A stretch of DNA of 23,681 nucleotides from Phyllobacteriaceae bacterium UBA1059 (GCA_002316345.1 DCDI01000136.1:1174-24854); one strand, 5' to 3'. Shown: positions 1-8,359, numbered from the stretch's first letter. Notes: a model not told the origin generated them from the sequence alone. Numbers and translations: made by a program.

Positions 1-929
1 ACGGCACGATCCGCAACATCCTGGGCGGCGTGATCTTCCGCGAGCCGATCATCATGAAGAACGTGCCCCGCCTCGTTCCGGGCTGGACGCAGCCGATCAT
101 CGTCGGCCGCCACGCTTTCGGCGATCAGTACCGCGCCACCGATTTCAAGTTCCCCGGCAAGGGCAAGCTGACGATCAAGTTCGTCGGCGAAGACGGCGAG
201 ACCATCGAGCACGAAGTGTTCCAGGCGCCGGGTTCGGGCGTCGCGATGGCGATGTACAACCTTGACGATTCGATCCGCGAATTTGCCCGCGCTTCGCTGA
301 ACTACGGCCTCCTGCGCGGTTACCCCGTGTATCTGTCCACCAAGAACACGATCCTCAAGGCCTATGACGGCCGCTTCAAGGACATCTTCCAGGAAGTCTA
401 CGAGACCGAGTTCCTGGATCAGTTCAAGGAAAAGAAGATCACCTACGAGCACCGCCTGATCGACGACATGGTCGCCTCGGCGCTCAAGTGGTCGGGCGGC
501 TATGTCTGGGCCTGTAAGAACTACGACGGCGACGTCCAGTCCGACACGGTTGCGCAGGGCTTCGGCTCGCTCGGCCTGATGACCTCCGTGCTCATGACGC
601 CCGACGGCAAGACCGTCGAGGCCGAGGCTGCGCACGGCACCGTGACCCGTCACTACCGCCAGCACCAGCAGGGCAAGCCCACCTCGACCAACTCCATCGC
701 CTCGATCTTCGCCTGGACCCGTGGCCTCGCTCACCGCGCAAAGCTCGACGACAATGCCGAACTCGCCAAGTTCGCCGACACGCTTGAGAAGGTTTGCGTG
801 CAGACCGTCGAGAGCGGTCACATGACGAAGGACCTGTCCCTGCTGATCGGTCCGGACCAGCCTTGGTTGTCGACCACCGGCTTCCTCGACAAGATCGACG
901 AGAATCTCCAGAAGGCGATGGGCGCTTAA
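1..929 (+). CDS. icd: NADP-dependent isocitrate dehydrogenase, 3' part (5' end outside window)
   Basis: Converts isocitrate to 2-oxoglutarate and CO2 with reduction of NADP+, a cytoplasmic TCA-cycle step. The reading frame is open from base 3, and 308 residues precede the TAA stop. The family (eukaryote-like homodimeric IDH, as in rhizobia) is about 404 residues long, so roughly the first 95 are cut off by the window edge. The segments GRHAFGDQYRATD, YVWACKNYDGDVQSD (metal-binding aspartate region) and AEAAHGTVTRHYR (NADP-binding loop) are intact. The ATG at 54 and the possible start near 30 are internal methionines or shadows, not true starts. A strong hairpin terminator follows 23 bases after the stop, so icd ends its transcription unit here. 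Identification is near certain. Confidence 0.97.
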   Translation, partial: GTIRNILGGVIFREPIIMKNVPRLVPGWTQPIIVGRHAFGDQYRATDFKFPGKGKLTIKFVGEDGETIEHEVFQAPGSGVAMAMYNLDDSIREFARASLNYGLLRGYPVYLSTKNTILKAYDGRFKDIFQEVYETEFLDQFKEKKITYEHRLIDDMVASALKWSGGYVWACKNYDGDVQSDTVAQGFGSLGLMTSVLMTPDGKTVEAEAAHGTVTRHYRQHQQGKPTSTNSIASIFAWTRGLAHRAKLDDNAELAKFADTLEKVCVQTVESGHMTKDLSLLIGPDQPWLSTTGFLDKIDENLQKAMGA

Positions 930-951
930 GCCCCTCCATCTTCACTTCTTG

Positions 952-979
952 AAAAGGCGCGGTTCCCACCGCGCCTTTT
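952..979 (+). terminator. Rho-independent terminator of icd
   Basis: A perfect 12-bp inverted repeat (952-963 with 968-979) closes a 4-base loop. The left arm starts AAAA and the right arm ends TTTT, which gives the U-tract after the GC-rich stem. It lies 23 bases after the icd stop and 99 bases before the GST start. An upstream GST start near 949 would translate through this hairpin, which argues against it. Confidence 0.93.
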
Positions 980-997
980 CGGCATTTTGGGCTGCAT

Positions 998-1049
998 TTC
1001 CGGAATTTTTGTTGCCATTTCCGGAAGAAACGGGCTCGATCTTCCGGAA
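998..1049. promoter_or_regulatory. Three TTCCGGAA palindromes upstream of the GST gene
   Basis: The 8-bp palindrome TTCCGGAA occurs at 998-1005, 1019-1026 and 1042-1049. The start-to-start spacings are 21 and 23 bp, close to two helical turns. All three sit between the icd terminator and the GST start at 1078. The even spacing on one face of the helix suggests an operator for a dimeric regulator. The regulator is unknown; this is inference from pattern only. Confidence 0.5.
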
Positions 1050-1077
1050 ATCTGGCGCTTTTAGAGGGAAAAACCGG

Positions 1078-1710
1078 ATGACCGCAGCCATCAAATTCTA
1101 CACCAATCCCATGTCCCGCGGCCGCATCATCCGCTGGATGCTCGAAGAAGTCGGGCAGCCCTACGACACCGAGATCCTCGGCTATGGTGTTGATATGAAA
1201 GGCGAATATCGCAGCGTGAACCCGATGGGCAAGGTGCCAACGATCGTCCATAACGGCCAGATCGTCACCGAATGCGCCGCCATCTGCGCCTATCTCGCCG
1301 ACGCCTTCCCCCAAGCCGATCTGGCACCTGAAATCAGCCAACGCGCCGATTACTACCGCTGGCTTTTCTTCGCCGCCGGCCCCCTCGAAGCCGCCGTCAC
1401 CAACCGAGCGCTCAGCGTGCAAGTGCCTGATGATAAACGAGGAATGGTCGGCTACGGCTCGTTGGAAGACGTCATCAACACGCTCGAAACAGCCATTTCC
1501 GGCAAGCAATACATAGCCGGAAACCGCTTCACCGCCGCCGACGTCTATGTCGGCTCCCACATCGCCTGGGGCCTCGGCTTCAACTCCATCGAACCCCGTC
1601 CCGCCTTCGTCAGCTACGTCGAGAGCTTGAAAAACCGCCCCGCCTACAAGAAGGCCGCCGAACTGGACGATGCGCTGATCAAAGCTGCTCAGGAGGCAAA
1701 GAGCAGCTAA
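1078..1710 (+). CDS. Glutathione S-transferase family protein
   Basis: A 210-residue cytoplasmic protein of usual GST length. Residues 5-80 form the thioredoxin-like N-terminal domain: the FYTNPMSRGR start carries the likely catalytic or glutathione-activating Ser13, NPMGKVPTI carries the cis-proline, and TECAAICAYLAD replaces the usual ES-A glutathione gamma-glutamyl site. Residues about 90-205 are the all-helical C-terminal domain, including the FTAADVYVG N-capping region. I chose the ATG at 1078 because AGAGGG stands at 1063-1068 and the homologous fold begins there; the frame stays open upstream to 949 but crosses the icd terminator. Its neighbour downstream is convergent, with only 20 bases between the stops. 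The substrate is unknown; detoxification or stress metabolism is a family inference. The three upstream palindromes may control it. Confidence 0.92.
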   Translation: MTAAIKFYTNPMSRGRIIRWMLEEVGQPYDTEILGYGVDMKGEYRSVNPMGKVPTIVHNGQIVTECAAICAYLADAFPQADLAPEISQRADYYRWLFFAAGPLEAAVTNRALSVQVPDDKRGMVGYGSLEDVINTLETAISGKQYIAGNRFTAADVYVGSHIAWGLGFNSIEPRPAFVSYVESLKNRPAYKKAAELDDALIKAAQEAKSS

Positions 1711-1742
1711 GCAATTGTTGTCGTTGCCTGTTATACGGCAAC
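1684..1742. terminator. Possible weak bidirectional termination hairpins between GST and ABC genes
   Basis: Two perfect short inverted repeats bracket the convergent stops: GCTGCTC/GAGCAGC (1684-1690 with 1701-1707) at the end of the GST gene, and GTTGCC/GGCAAC (1723-1728 with 1737-1742) over the stop of the ABC gene. Neither has a good T run on either strand, so function as terminators is uncertain. No better hairpin exists in this 20-base gap. Confidence 0.35.
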
Positions 1743-3503
1743 CGTTTCTTCAGTCCGCTCAAGTTTGATGACCTTCGGATCAAACACCGTCCGGAACAGC
1801 TCGGACTGGCCGACATAGATCAGCGTGCGATCGGCCATTCTTTCCAGAAAGGCAGTCAACGCATCGCACGCGTCGTCATCCAGATCCTCAAAAACATCGT
1901 CGAAGATGATAAAGCGCGGACGCAGGATCAGAAGGCTCGCAAAAGCGAGACGGGTCTGATCCTCGCGATCCAGCACTTGGCTCCAGGCCGAAGATGTATC
2001 CAGCGCGTTCTGCAAGCGACCAAGCCCCACCTCCTGCAAGGCATCAAGCAAACCGTCTCGCCCGAAGTCTGCCGGTGCATGTGGATAGCAGAGCAGTTCA
2101 GCAAGCGTCCCCGCCGGGAGTTGCCCTGCCCGCGCCACGAACCGCAAATCGCGGCTTTCAGGATAAACGACTTCGCCGCGACCCCAAGGCCAGTCACCGG
2201 ACAAGGCATGAAAGAAAATGCGCTGTTCCTGTCCGGAGGACGACGCGATCATCAGGCGCTCACCCAACGCAATATCAAGGCTGTCTGTCTCCAGCCGCAA
2301 GGATGCTGAATAGGCAGCCTGAGGATCGACAGTGGCCCTGAAGCCGTTGATGGAAAACGTTGATTTTGCTCCGACCCGGTAGGCGATGCACGCCTTCGAC
2401 GATGCGGAGATGTCCATTTCATTCAGCGCCTGCCGGAAGGTGCTCACGCGCATCAGCGTCGCCCGCCAGTTCGAAATCATGCCGAAGTTCGTGACGTACC
2501 ATTGCAACGCTGCATTGACCTGGCTGAACGCGCCGGCGGCCATCATCAGGCCGCCAAAGGACAAGGCACCCGAAAAATAGGCCGGTGCGGCGACAACAAG
2601 CGGTACGATTTGCGCGAGCCAACCGAAACCTGAGGAAACCCAGGTCAGCCGCGTCTGCGCCCATGCAAGTTCGCGAAACACACGCAGCAGCGAAACGATC
2701 CGTTCGCCGATCCGGCGCCGCTCGCGCTCCTGTCCGTCAGCAATCGAGATGACGGCAAGGCTTTCGCTTGTTCGCATCAAGATCGCGCGCAGATCGGCTT
2801 CCCGCGCAGACCGCGACTCGTTCAGTCCGACCAACCGGCGCCCCACTACACTGGTGAGAACGGACGCTGTGCCGGCATAAACGACGGCAGCCCAGACCAT
2901 ATAGCCGGGAATGGCAATCCGGTACCCGCCAAGGGGAAGAACAAGATCACCGGATGTGTTCCACAAGACGCCGACGAAGCTGACCAAGAGGATCGTTGCC
3001 TGAACCATGCCGATCGAAAGCGATGTGCTCATATCGGACAGATTGCGCGCATCCTCATGCAGGCGCTGATCAGGATTGACGCCGAATGGACTTGAGGACG
3101 CGAGGCGGATAGCCCGTTTGCGCCGCAACCACTGATCGACAAGATCATTTGTCAGCCCTTCGCGCAAACTGAGCGCCATCATCTGGTTGAGCCAGGATTG
3201 ACCGACATTGAGCACCAGAAGAACCGCGACAATGGCGAAGAAGACCTGCAGCTGCTTTACGAAATCCGGCAGGCTGCGCCGTTCCAGCGCATTGTAGAAG
3301 GGGACGTTCCAGCGGTTAAGTTCAAGCTGCGCGAAGACGGTGAGCAGGATGACGCTCAGCAAGGCACCCGTCAGCAGGAGGATGCGCGTACGCGCTGCCG
3401 AGTGCCAGAAGGCACGAAGCATGAGCCGCATCTGGTCACGCAGGGACAAAACGGCGGTGCCAGCTACAACAAAAGCAGCAGCGTCAACATTTGCAGGCGC
3501 CAT
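1731..3503 (-). CDS. SbmA/YddA-like ABC protein with fused permease and degenerate ATPase domain
   Basis: The N-terminal half (residues about 25-325) is an ABC_membrane_2 type transmembrane domain with several hydrophobic segments and the family-typical LNRWNVPFYNALERR and NPDQRLHEDAR stretches. The C-terminal part aligns with an ABC nucleotide-binding domain, but key residues are missing. The Walker A region reads ASSSGQEQR, where Gln427 and Arg428 stand for the lysine and Thr/Ser. Walker B reads FIIFDD, with Asp536 in place of the catalytic Glu. The signature is LDREDQ, and the switch histidine position is Gln (VGQSE). The reading frame itself is intact. The ATG at 3503 (590 residues) is preferred; a GTG at 3542 adds 13 residues without a visible ribosome site. 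Homologues are annotated as vitamin B12, bleomycin or peptide transporters; the substrate here is unknown and ATP hydrolysis is doubtful. Confidence 0.85.
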   Translation of the reverse strand: MAPANVDAAAFVVAGTAVLSLRDQMRLMLRAFWHSAARTRILLLTGALLSVILLTVFAQLELNRWNVPFYNALERRSLPDFVKQLQVFFAIVAVLLVLNVGQSWLNQMMALSLREGLTNDLVDQWLRRKRAIRLASSSPFGVNPDQRLHEDARNLSDMSTSLSIGMVQATILLVSFVGVLWNTSGDLVLPLGGYRIAIPGYMVWAAVVYAGTASVLTSVVGRRLVGLNESRSAREADLRAILMRTSESLAVISIADGQERERRRIGERIVSLLRVFRELAWAQTRLTWVSSGFGWLAQIVPLVVAAPAYFSGALSFGGLMMAAGAFSQVNAALQWYVTNFGMISNWRATLMRVSTFRQALNEMDISASSKACIAYRVGAKSTFSINGFRATVDPQAAYSASLRLETDSLDIALGERLMIASSSGQEQRIFFHALSGDWPWGRGEVVYPESRDLRFVARAGQLPAGTLAELLCYPHAPADFGRDGLLDALQEVGLGRLQNALDTSSAWSQVLDREDQTRLAFASLLILRPRFIIFDDVFEDLDDDACDALTAFLERMADRTLIYVGQSELFRTVFDPKVIKLERTEETVAV

Positions 3504-3679
3504 CAGGACCCCAGAACCACTAAGCAGATATCTGGCTCGCACAGTGCAAGGCCATTCGTCCAGCAGATTGCATCGATCGAACGGCTTGCCGCGTCATAAC
3601 GTGGCTGTGAGCGGGCCAGGGGCTGAAACGGAGCGAAGTCGACCCATATGGGAGGCTCCACTTGAAAGGAGATCGCACC

Positions 3680-4051
3680 ATGAAGTCTATGTCCCTCGTT
3701 CTTGCCGCAGCCGCGCTTGCAAGCCTGTCCAACGTGGCTTCGGCTCAAACCAGCACCTGGGTCGAGGTCGACGACAAGACCATGGTTGCACCGTTCAATG
3801 TCGACGCTGATCGCCTTGAAGACATGGACGTTCATAACGCGGCTGGCCAGAAGATTGGCGAGATCGAGGACGTCATCGGCGCCGATCGCGCGACGGCCAC
3901 AGCCTTGGTTGTCGATTTCGATGATCAGGCCGGATATGGCGACAGGGACGACATCATCGTGCCGATCGAGCGCTTCTCTCTCGACGGAGTGAAGCTCGTT
4001 CTGAAGGACGACGCTGCCACGGTTGCAGCTTACGAGGTCTACAAGGACTGA
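3680..4051 (+). CDS. Secreted PRC-barrel domain protein
   Basis: A 123-residue protein with a clear Sec signal peptide (positive start MKS, hydrophobic core, cleavage predicted after ASA at residue 22). The mature part holds one PRC-barrel-like domain (roughly residues 45-105; core motifs DVHNAAGQKIGEIEDV and DDIIVPIERF). Such proteins are common in the rhizobial periplasm and their role is poorly defined. The ATG at 3680 is chosen because GAAAGGAG lies at 3664-3671 and the signal peptide starts there; an in-frame TTG at 3662 overlaps that ribosome site. It diverges from the ABC gene and converges on alaS, with a shared terminator. A weak EcfG-like promoter (CGAAC-N17-CGTG at 3578-3603, two mismatches) lies upstream, which is suggestive only. 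Confidence 0.85.
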   Translation: MKSMSLVLAAAALASLSNVASAQTSTWVEVDDKTMVAPFNVDADRLEDMDVHNAAGQKIGEIEDVIGADRATATALVVDFDDQAGYGDRDDIIVPIERFSLDGVKLVLKDDAATVAAYEVYKD

Positions 4052-4074
4052 CGAAAACCGCACGTGGCGGAATG

Positions 4075-4105
4075 AAAAAGGCCGGCTTGGATAGCCGGCC
4101 TTTTT
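4075..4105. terminator. Bidirectional terminator between PRC-barrel gene and alaS
   Basis: A perfect 13-bp inverted repeat (4075-4087 with 4093-4105) around a 5-base loop. AAAAA on the left and TTTTT on the right give a U-tract for both strands. It fills the gap between the two convergent stops at 4051 and 4107. Confidence 0.95.
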
Positions 4106-4106
4106 G

Positions 4107-6767
4107 TTAAGCTGCGAGGGCTGACTTGACCGCCGCTATGGCTGCATCGGCCTGGCTTCCATCCGGTCCGCCAGCTTGCGCCATATCCGGCCGTCCGCCG
4201 CCGCCCTGCCCGCCCAGAGCCGCCGAAGCCACCCGTACGAGATCAACCGCGCTGATGCGGCTCGTCATATCCTGCGTGACACCAACAACCGCGCTGGCTT
4301 TGCCGTCTTCGGCCACGCCGATGAAGACGACGACGCCTGAACCGACCTGCTGCTTTGCTTCGTCGGCAAGCGGCTTCAAATCCTTCGGCGACACACCTGT
4401 GACTGTCCGACCAACAAAGGACAGGCCGGCAACCTGCTCGGCTTCACTGCTGCCACCTGCGCCTCCGCCACCGAGTGCCAGCTTGCGGCGGGCATCGTTG
4501 AGTTCGCGCTCCAGCTTACGGCGCTCCTCGACCAGGGCTTCGACGCGGGCAACCGCATCAGCCGGCGCGACCTTCAGGGTCGCGGCGACGGCCTTCAAGC
4601 GACGATCCTGCTCATCAAGATGACGCCGAGCCGCCTCGCCTGTCACGGCCTCGATACGGCGGACGCCCGAAGCGACCGCGCCTTCATTCACGAGGCGAAC
4701 CAGACCAATATCGCCAGTCGCCGAAACGTGGGTGCCACCGCAAAGCTCGGTCGAATAGGACTTGCCGGCCTTGTCGCCCTCGATCGCCGTGCCCATCGAC
4801 ACGACACGGACTTCATCACCGTACTTCTCGCCAAAGAGAGCCATTGCGCCCTCGGCAATGGCATCATCAACGGCCATCAAGCGCGTCGTGACCGGACTGT
4901 TCTGGACCACGATGGCATTGGCCATCCGCTCCACTTCCTCCAACTCGGCATCCGAGATGCCTTTCGGATGCGAGAAGTCGAACCGCAGCCGTTCGGGCGC
5001 AACAAGCGAACCCTTTTGAGCGACATGTGTGCCAAGCACTTCACGCAAGGCTTCGTGGACGAGATGAGTCGCGGAATGGTTGGCCCGCAACTTGGCGCGG
5101 CGGGCATGATCCACTTTCATCTCGACAGGAGCACCGACCTTCAGGTTGCCCGACACAACTTTCGCTTGATGAACGAAAACCCCATCGGCCTTCTTCTGGG
5201 TGTCGCTGATCTCCAGCTGGAAACCTTCGCCGGATAGCGTACCCGTATCACCCATCTGGCCGCCGGACTCGCCATAGAAGGGCGTCTGATTGGTGACGAC
5301 AGAAACAGTGTCTCCAACCGCAGCATGCTCAACCTCGTCGCCGTCCTTGACCAGCGCCGTTATAACACCCTCGGACTGTTCGGTGTCATAGCCCAGGAAC
5401 TCAGTGCCGCCGACCCGGTCGCGCACTGCAAACCAAACGGTTTCGGTCGCTGCCTCGCCGGAACCTGCCCAGTTGGCGCGAGCCTCGGCTTTCTGACGTT
5501 CCATGGCCGTATTGAAGCTGGCGAGATCGACAGTAATGCCGCGCTGGCGCAGGGCATCCTGCGTTAGATCGAGCGGGAAGCCGTACGTGTCGTAAAGCTT
5601 GAACGCGGTTTCGCCATTGAGGCTGTCGCCTTCCTGCAAGGAAGACGTTGCATCCGACAGCAAGGTGAGCCCGCGCGCCAACGTGGTACGGAAGCGGGTT
5701 TCTTCGAGCTTCAGCGTTTCCGTAATCAGCGGCTGGCCGCGAACGAGCTCGGGATAGGCCTGACCCATCTCGCGCACCAAGGCCGGGACTAGGCGCCACA
5801 GCAACGGATCGCGTGCGCCGAGCAGCTGCGCGTGGCGCATGGCGCGGCGCATGATGCGACGCAGCACATAACCGCGCCCCTCGTTGGACGGCAAAACGCC
5901 ATCGGCAATCAGGAAGCTGGATGCCCGCAGGTGGTCGGCGATGACCCGATGGCTCGCGCGGTTCTTGCCCTCCGCCTTAACGCCCGTCGCTTCTTCCGAG
6001 GCGCGGATCAGCGCCTGGAACAGGTCAATGTCGTAATTATCGTGCTTGCCCTGAAGCACGGCTGCGATGCGCTCAAGCCCCATGCCGGTATCGATGGATG
6101 GGCGCGGCAAAGGCACGCGCTCTTCCTTCGTCAGTTGCTCGAACTGCATGAAAACGAGATTCCAGATCTCGATGAAACGGTCGCCATCCTCATCAGGGCT
6201 GCCGGGAGGGCCACCGGCGATTTCCGGACCGTGGTCATAGAAGATCTCGGAGCAAGGGCCGCACGGACCCGTATCGCCCATCGCCCAGAAATTGTCTGAT
6301 GTCGCGATGCGGATGATGCGGTCTTCCGGCAGACCGGCAATCTTGCGCCAGAACGTCGCCGCTTCGTCATCGGTGTGATAAACCGTGACGACCAGCTTGT
6401 CCTTGGCGAGGCCAAATTCCTTGGTGATCAGGTTCCAGGCAAGTTCGATCGCCTGTTCCTTGAAATAGTCACCGAACGAGAAGTTGCCGAGCATCTCGAA
6501 GAAGGTGTGATGCCGTGCGGTATAACCGACATTGTCGAGATCGTTGTGCTTGCCGCCAGCGCGCACGCATTTCTGCGAGGTTGCGGCGCGGCTATATGGA
6601 CGCTGTTCCAGGCCTGTAAAGACGTTCTTGAACTGAACCATGCCGGCATTGGTGAACATCAATGTCGGATCGTTGCGTGGCACCAGCGGGCTCGACGCAA
6701 CAGGCTGATGCCCATTTGCCTGGAAATAATCGAGAAAAGCCGATCGGATCTCGTTGACGCCACTCAT
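4107..6767 (-). CDS. alaS: Alanine--tRNA ligase
   Basis: Charges tRNA-Ala with alanine and hydrolyses mischarged Ser- or Gly-tRNA-Ala in the cytoplasm. The 886-residue length is usual for rhizobial AlaS. The class II catalytic core is N-terminal (starting NEIRSAFLDYFQANGH). The editing domain keeps its full zinc set: His564 and His568 in HSATH, Cys676 and His680 in CGGTH. A DHHA1-type C-Ala domain with a glycine-rich GGQGGGGRPDMAQAGG segment closes the protein. The ATG at 6767 is chosen because GAAGG lies shortly upstream and family members begin with this helix; the frame stays open to 6887, but that extension is not AlaS-like. It is downstream of recA on the same strand, separated by a terminator, so it likely has its own promoter in the 186-base gap. 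Confidence 0.98.
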   Translation of the reverse strand: MSGVNEIRSAFLDYFQANGHQPVASSPLVPRNDPTLMFTNAGMVQFKNVFTGLEQRPYSRAATSQKCVRAGGKHNDLDNVGYTARHHTFFEMLGNFSFGDYFKEQAIELAWNLITKEFGLAKDKLVVTVYHTDDEAATFWRKIAGLPEDRIIRIATSDNFWAMGDTGPCGPCSEIFYDHGPEIAGGPPGSPDEDGDRFIEIWNLVFMQFEQLTKEERVPLPRPSIDTGMGLERIAAVLQGKHDNYDIDLFQALIRASEEATGVKAEGKNRASHRVIADHLRASSFLIADGVLPSNEGRGYVLRRIMRRAMRHAQLLGARDPLLWRLVPALVREMGQAYPELVRGQPLITETLKLEETRFRTTLARGLTLLSDATSSLQEGDSLNGETAFKLYDTYGFPLDLTQDALRQRGITVDLASFNTAMERQKAEARANWAGSGEAATETVWFAVRDRVGGTEFLGYDTEQSEGVITALVKDGDEVEHAAVGDTVSVVTNQTPFYGESGGQMGDTGTLSGEGFQLEISDTQKKADGVFVHQAKVVSGNLKVGAPVEMKVDHARRAKLRANHSATHLVHEALREVLGTHVAQKGSLVAPERLRFDFSHPKGISDAELEEVERMANAIVVQNSPVTTRLMAVDDAIAEGAMALFGEKYGDEVRVVSMGTAIEGDKAGKSYSTELCGGTHVSATGDIGLVRLVNEGAVASGVRRIEAVTGEAARRHLDEQDRRLKAVAATLKVAPADAVARVEALVEERRKLERELNDARRKLALGGGGAGGSSEAEQVAGLSFVGRTVTGVSPKDLKPLADEAKQQVGSGVVVFIGVAEDGKASAVVGVTQDMTSRISAVDLVRVASAALGGQGGGGRPDMAQAGGPDGSQADAAIAAVKSALAA

Positions 6768-6920
6768 GCTCAGGCCTTCGTGAAGAGGTGCCGCAGGGCG
6801 GCCAAGGAACCGGCCTTTTAGCGTCAAGCGACGGCAGGTGTCCAGAACGACGCCGCACCATACCCAGGCAGGCTTTGCACATCGCAACCGGCCTTGATGC
6901 AGCGCCGCCGACCGGTCAAA

Positions 6921-6949
6921 GAAAAGGCGCCGGATCGCTCCGGCGCCTT
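6921..6949 (-). terminator. Rho-independent terminator of recA
   Basis: A perfect 11-bp stem (6924-6934 with 6939-6949) closes a 4-base loop. Read on the minus strand it follows the recA stop by only a few bases and is followed by TTTTC. It separates recA from alaS. Confidence 0.88.
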
Positions 6950-6953
6950 CAAA

Positions 6954-8054
6954 TCAGGCTTCCGCAGCCCGATCACCATCATCATCGCCGTCGAGCCCGC
7001 CTGGGCCGCCGTTCTCCAGGAACTTCTCGGCGATCAGGCCTGCGTTCTGGCGCAGCGTCTTCTCGATCTCGTTCATGACGTCCGGATGATCGCGCAAGAA
7101 GATCTTGGCATTTTCACGCCCCTGTCCCAGCCGCTGCGAATTGTAGGAGAACCAGGCACCCGACTTCTCGACAACACCAGCCTTCACGCCGAGATCAACC
7201 AACTCGCCGGTCTTGGAAACGCCTTCGCCATACATGATGTCGAATTCAACCTGCTTGAAGGGCGGAGCAAGCTTGTTCTTGACCACCTTAACGCGGGTCT
7301 GATTGCCCACGACTTCATCGCGGTCCTTGACCGAACCAATGCGGCGAATATCCAGACGCACCGACGCATAGAACTTGAGTGCATTGCCGCCGGTGGTGGT
7401 TTCCGGCGACCCGAACATCACACCGATCTTCATACGGATCTGGTTGATGAAGATGACCATCGTGTTCGAGCGCGAGATCGAAGCCGTCAGCTTGCGCAGA
7501 GCCTGGCTCATCAGGCGCGCCTGCAAGCCGGGCAACGAATCGCCCATCTCGCCTTCGATTTCAGCACGCGGCGTCAGCGCCGCCACCGAGTCGACCACCA
7601 GCACGTCGATGGCACCCGAGCGCACCAGCGTGTCACAGATCTCCAAGGCCTGCTCACCCGTATCGGGCTGCGAGATCAGAAGGTTCTCAAGATCGACGCC
7701 GAGCTTGCGGGCATAGACCGGATCCAGAGCATGCTCGGCATCCACGAAGGCGCAGACGCCACCCTTCTTCTGGGCTTCGGCTACGGTATGCAGCGCCATC
7801 GTGGTCTTGCCCGAGCTTTCCGGGCCATAAATCTCGACGATACGACCCTTCGGCAAGCCACCGACGCCTAGCGCAATATCGAGGCTGAGCGAGCCGGTTG
7901 AAACCGTTTCGATCTCCACCACCTGCTCGTTCTTGCCGAGCCGCATGATCGAGCCTTTGCCGAATGCGCGCTCGATTTGCGAGAGCGCCGCATCCAGAGC
8001 TTTTGTTTTGTCCACCGAGCTTTCCTCAACTAGCCGCAACGAGTTCTGCGCCAT
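6954..8054 (-). CDS. recA: Recombinase RecA
   Basis: ATP-dependent strand-exchange filament protein; it drives homologous recombination and triggers LexA self-cleavage in the SOS response. It has 366 residues, with Walker A GPESSGKT at 77-84, the LAPPFKQVEFDIMYGEG stretch of the core, and an acidic C-terminal tail (GLDGDDDGD). The L2-type region SPETTTGGNALKFYASVRLD is intact. The ATG at 8054 has AAGGGG about nine bases upstream. It lies in a run of minus-strand genes but has its own promoter region (8055-8330) and terminator. SOS control is expected; the upstream GTTC motifs are described separately because none forms a perfect GTTC-N7-GTTC box. Confidence 0.98.
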   Translation of the reverse strand: MAQNSLRLVEESSVDKTKALDAALSQIERAFGKGSIMRLGKNEQVVEIETVSTGSLSLDIALGVGGLPKGRIVEIYGPESSGKTTMALHTVAEAQKKGGVCAFVDAEHALDPVYARKLGVDLENLLISQPDTGEQALEICDTLVRSGAIDVLVVDSVAALTPRAEIEGEMGDSLPGLQARLMSQALRKLTASISRSNTMVIFINQIRMKIGVMFGSPETTTGGNALKFYASVRLDIRRIGSVKDRDEVVGNQTRVKVVKNKLAPPFKQVEFDIMYGEGVSKTGELVDLGVKAGVVEKSGAWFSYNSQRLGQGRENAKIFLRDHPDVMNEIEKTLRQNAGLIAEKFLENGGPGGLDGDDDGDRAAEA

Positions 8055-8329
8055 GATACAACACCCCTTGGTCGTGAATCTTGGTCGAAAATGAGGTTCG
8101 ACCGGCTTTTTTGGACTAGTTCGTACGTACTTCTTTTGTTCTCATATTGCAAGAGCCTTTAAGTCACTGCTTGCAAATGGAATTTGTTCAATTGTATCTG
8201 GTTTGTTCCAGCTTGCCAAATGCTTGTGTATAAAGGATGGTTGGCGGTGCCCGTCCCACAGCGATCCAACCCTCGGGACGCCCAAGCGGATCTACGCAGA
8301 AGGAGCGATTCTGTGGCAAGCCGTTTATG
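8055..8329. other. Non-coding gap upstream of recA (recA promoter region)
   Basis: I see no supportable gene here. A 52-codon plus-strand frame from about 8237 runs through the OmpA terminator and lacks a proper ribosome site. Visible structure: an inverted repeat GGTCGA/TCGACC (8083-8088 with 8098-8103) that falls in the recA leader, followed on the plus strand by six T at 8107-8112; two GTTC pairs (8119/8138 and 8186/8205); and GGTTGG/CCAACC arms near 8239 and 8268. The GC-richer half (8230-8330) has no assigned role. Confidence 0.6.
8119..8141 (-). promoter_or_regulatory. Candidate imperfect SOS (LexA) box of recA
   Basis: On the plus strand GTTC at 8119-8122 is followed after seven bases by CTTC (8130-8133), one mismatch from the alphaproteobacterial LexA site GTTC-N7-GTTC. 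A second GTTC starts at 8138. On the minus strand TTG-N11-CAA, an older rhizobial recA operator proposal, is also present just upstream of recA. Position, about 65-90 bases before the start, is right for recA control. Confidence 0.45.
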
Positions 8330-8359
8330 AAAAAGCCGCGCAGATCACTCTGCACGGCT
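8330..8359 (-). terminator. Terminator of the OmpA-family lipoprotein gene
   Basis: An 11-bp stem with one C-A mismatch (8334-8344 with 8349-8359) closes a 4-base loop. On the minus strand it is followed by TTTTT (complement of 8330-8334). It lies about 40 bases after the lipoprotein stop. Confidence 0.85.

Noticed and set aside
592..1560. A 322-codon minus-strand frame across icd and GST
   Set aside because: It runs antisense to two certain genes and through the icd terminator; no recognisable motif.
6894..7871. A 325-codon plus-strand frame antisense to recA
   Set aside because: Shadow of recA; no similarity that I recognise.
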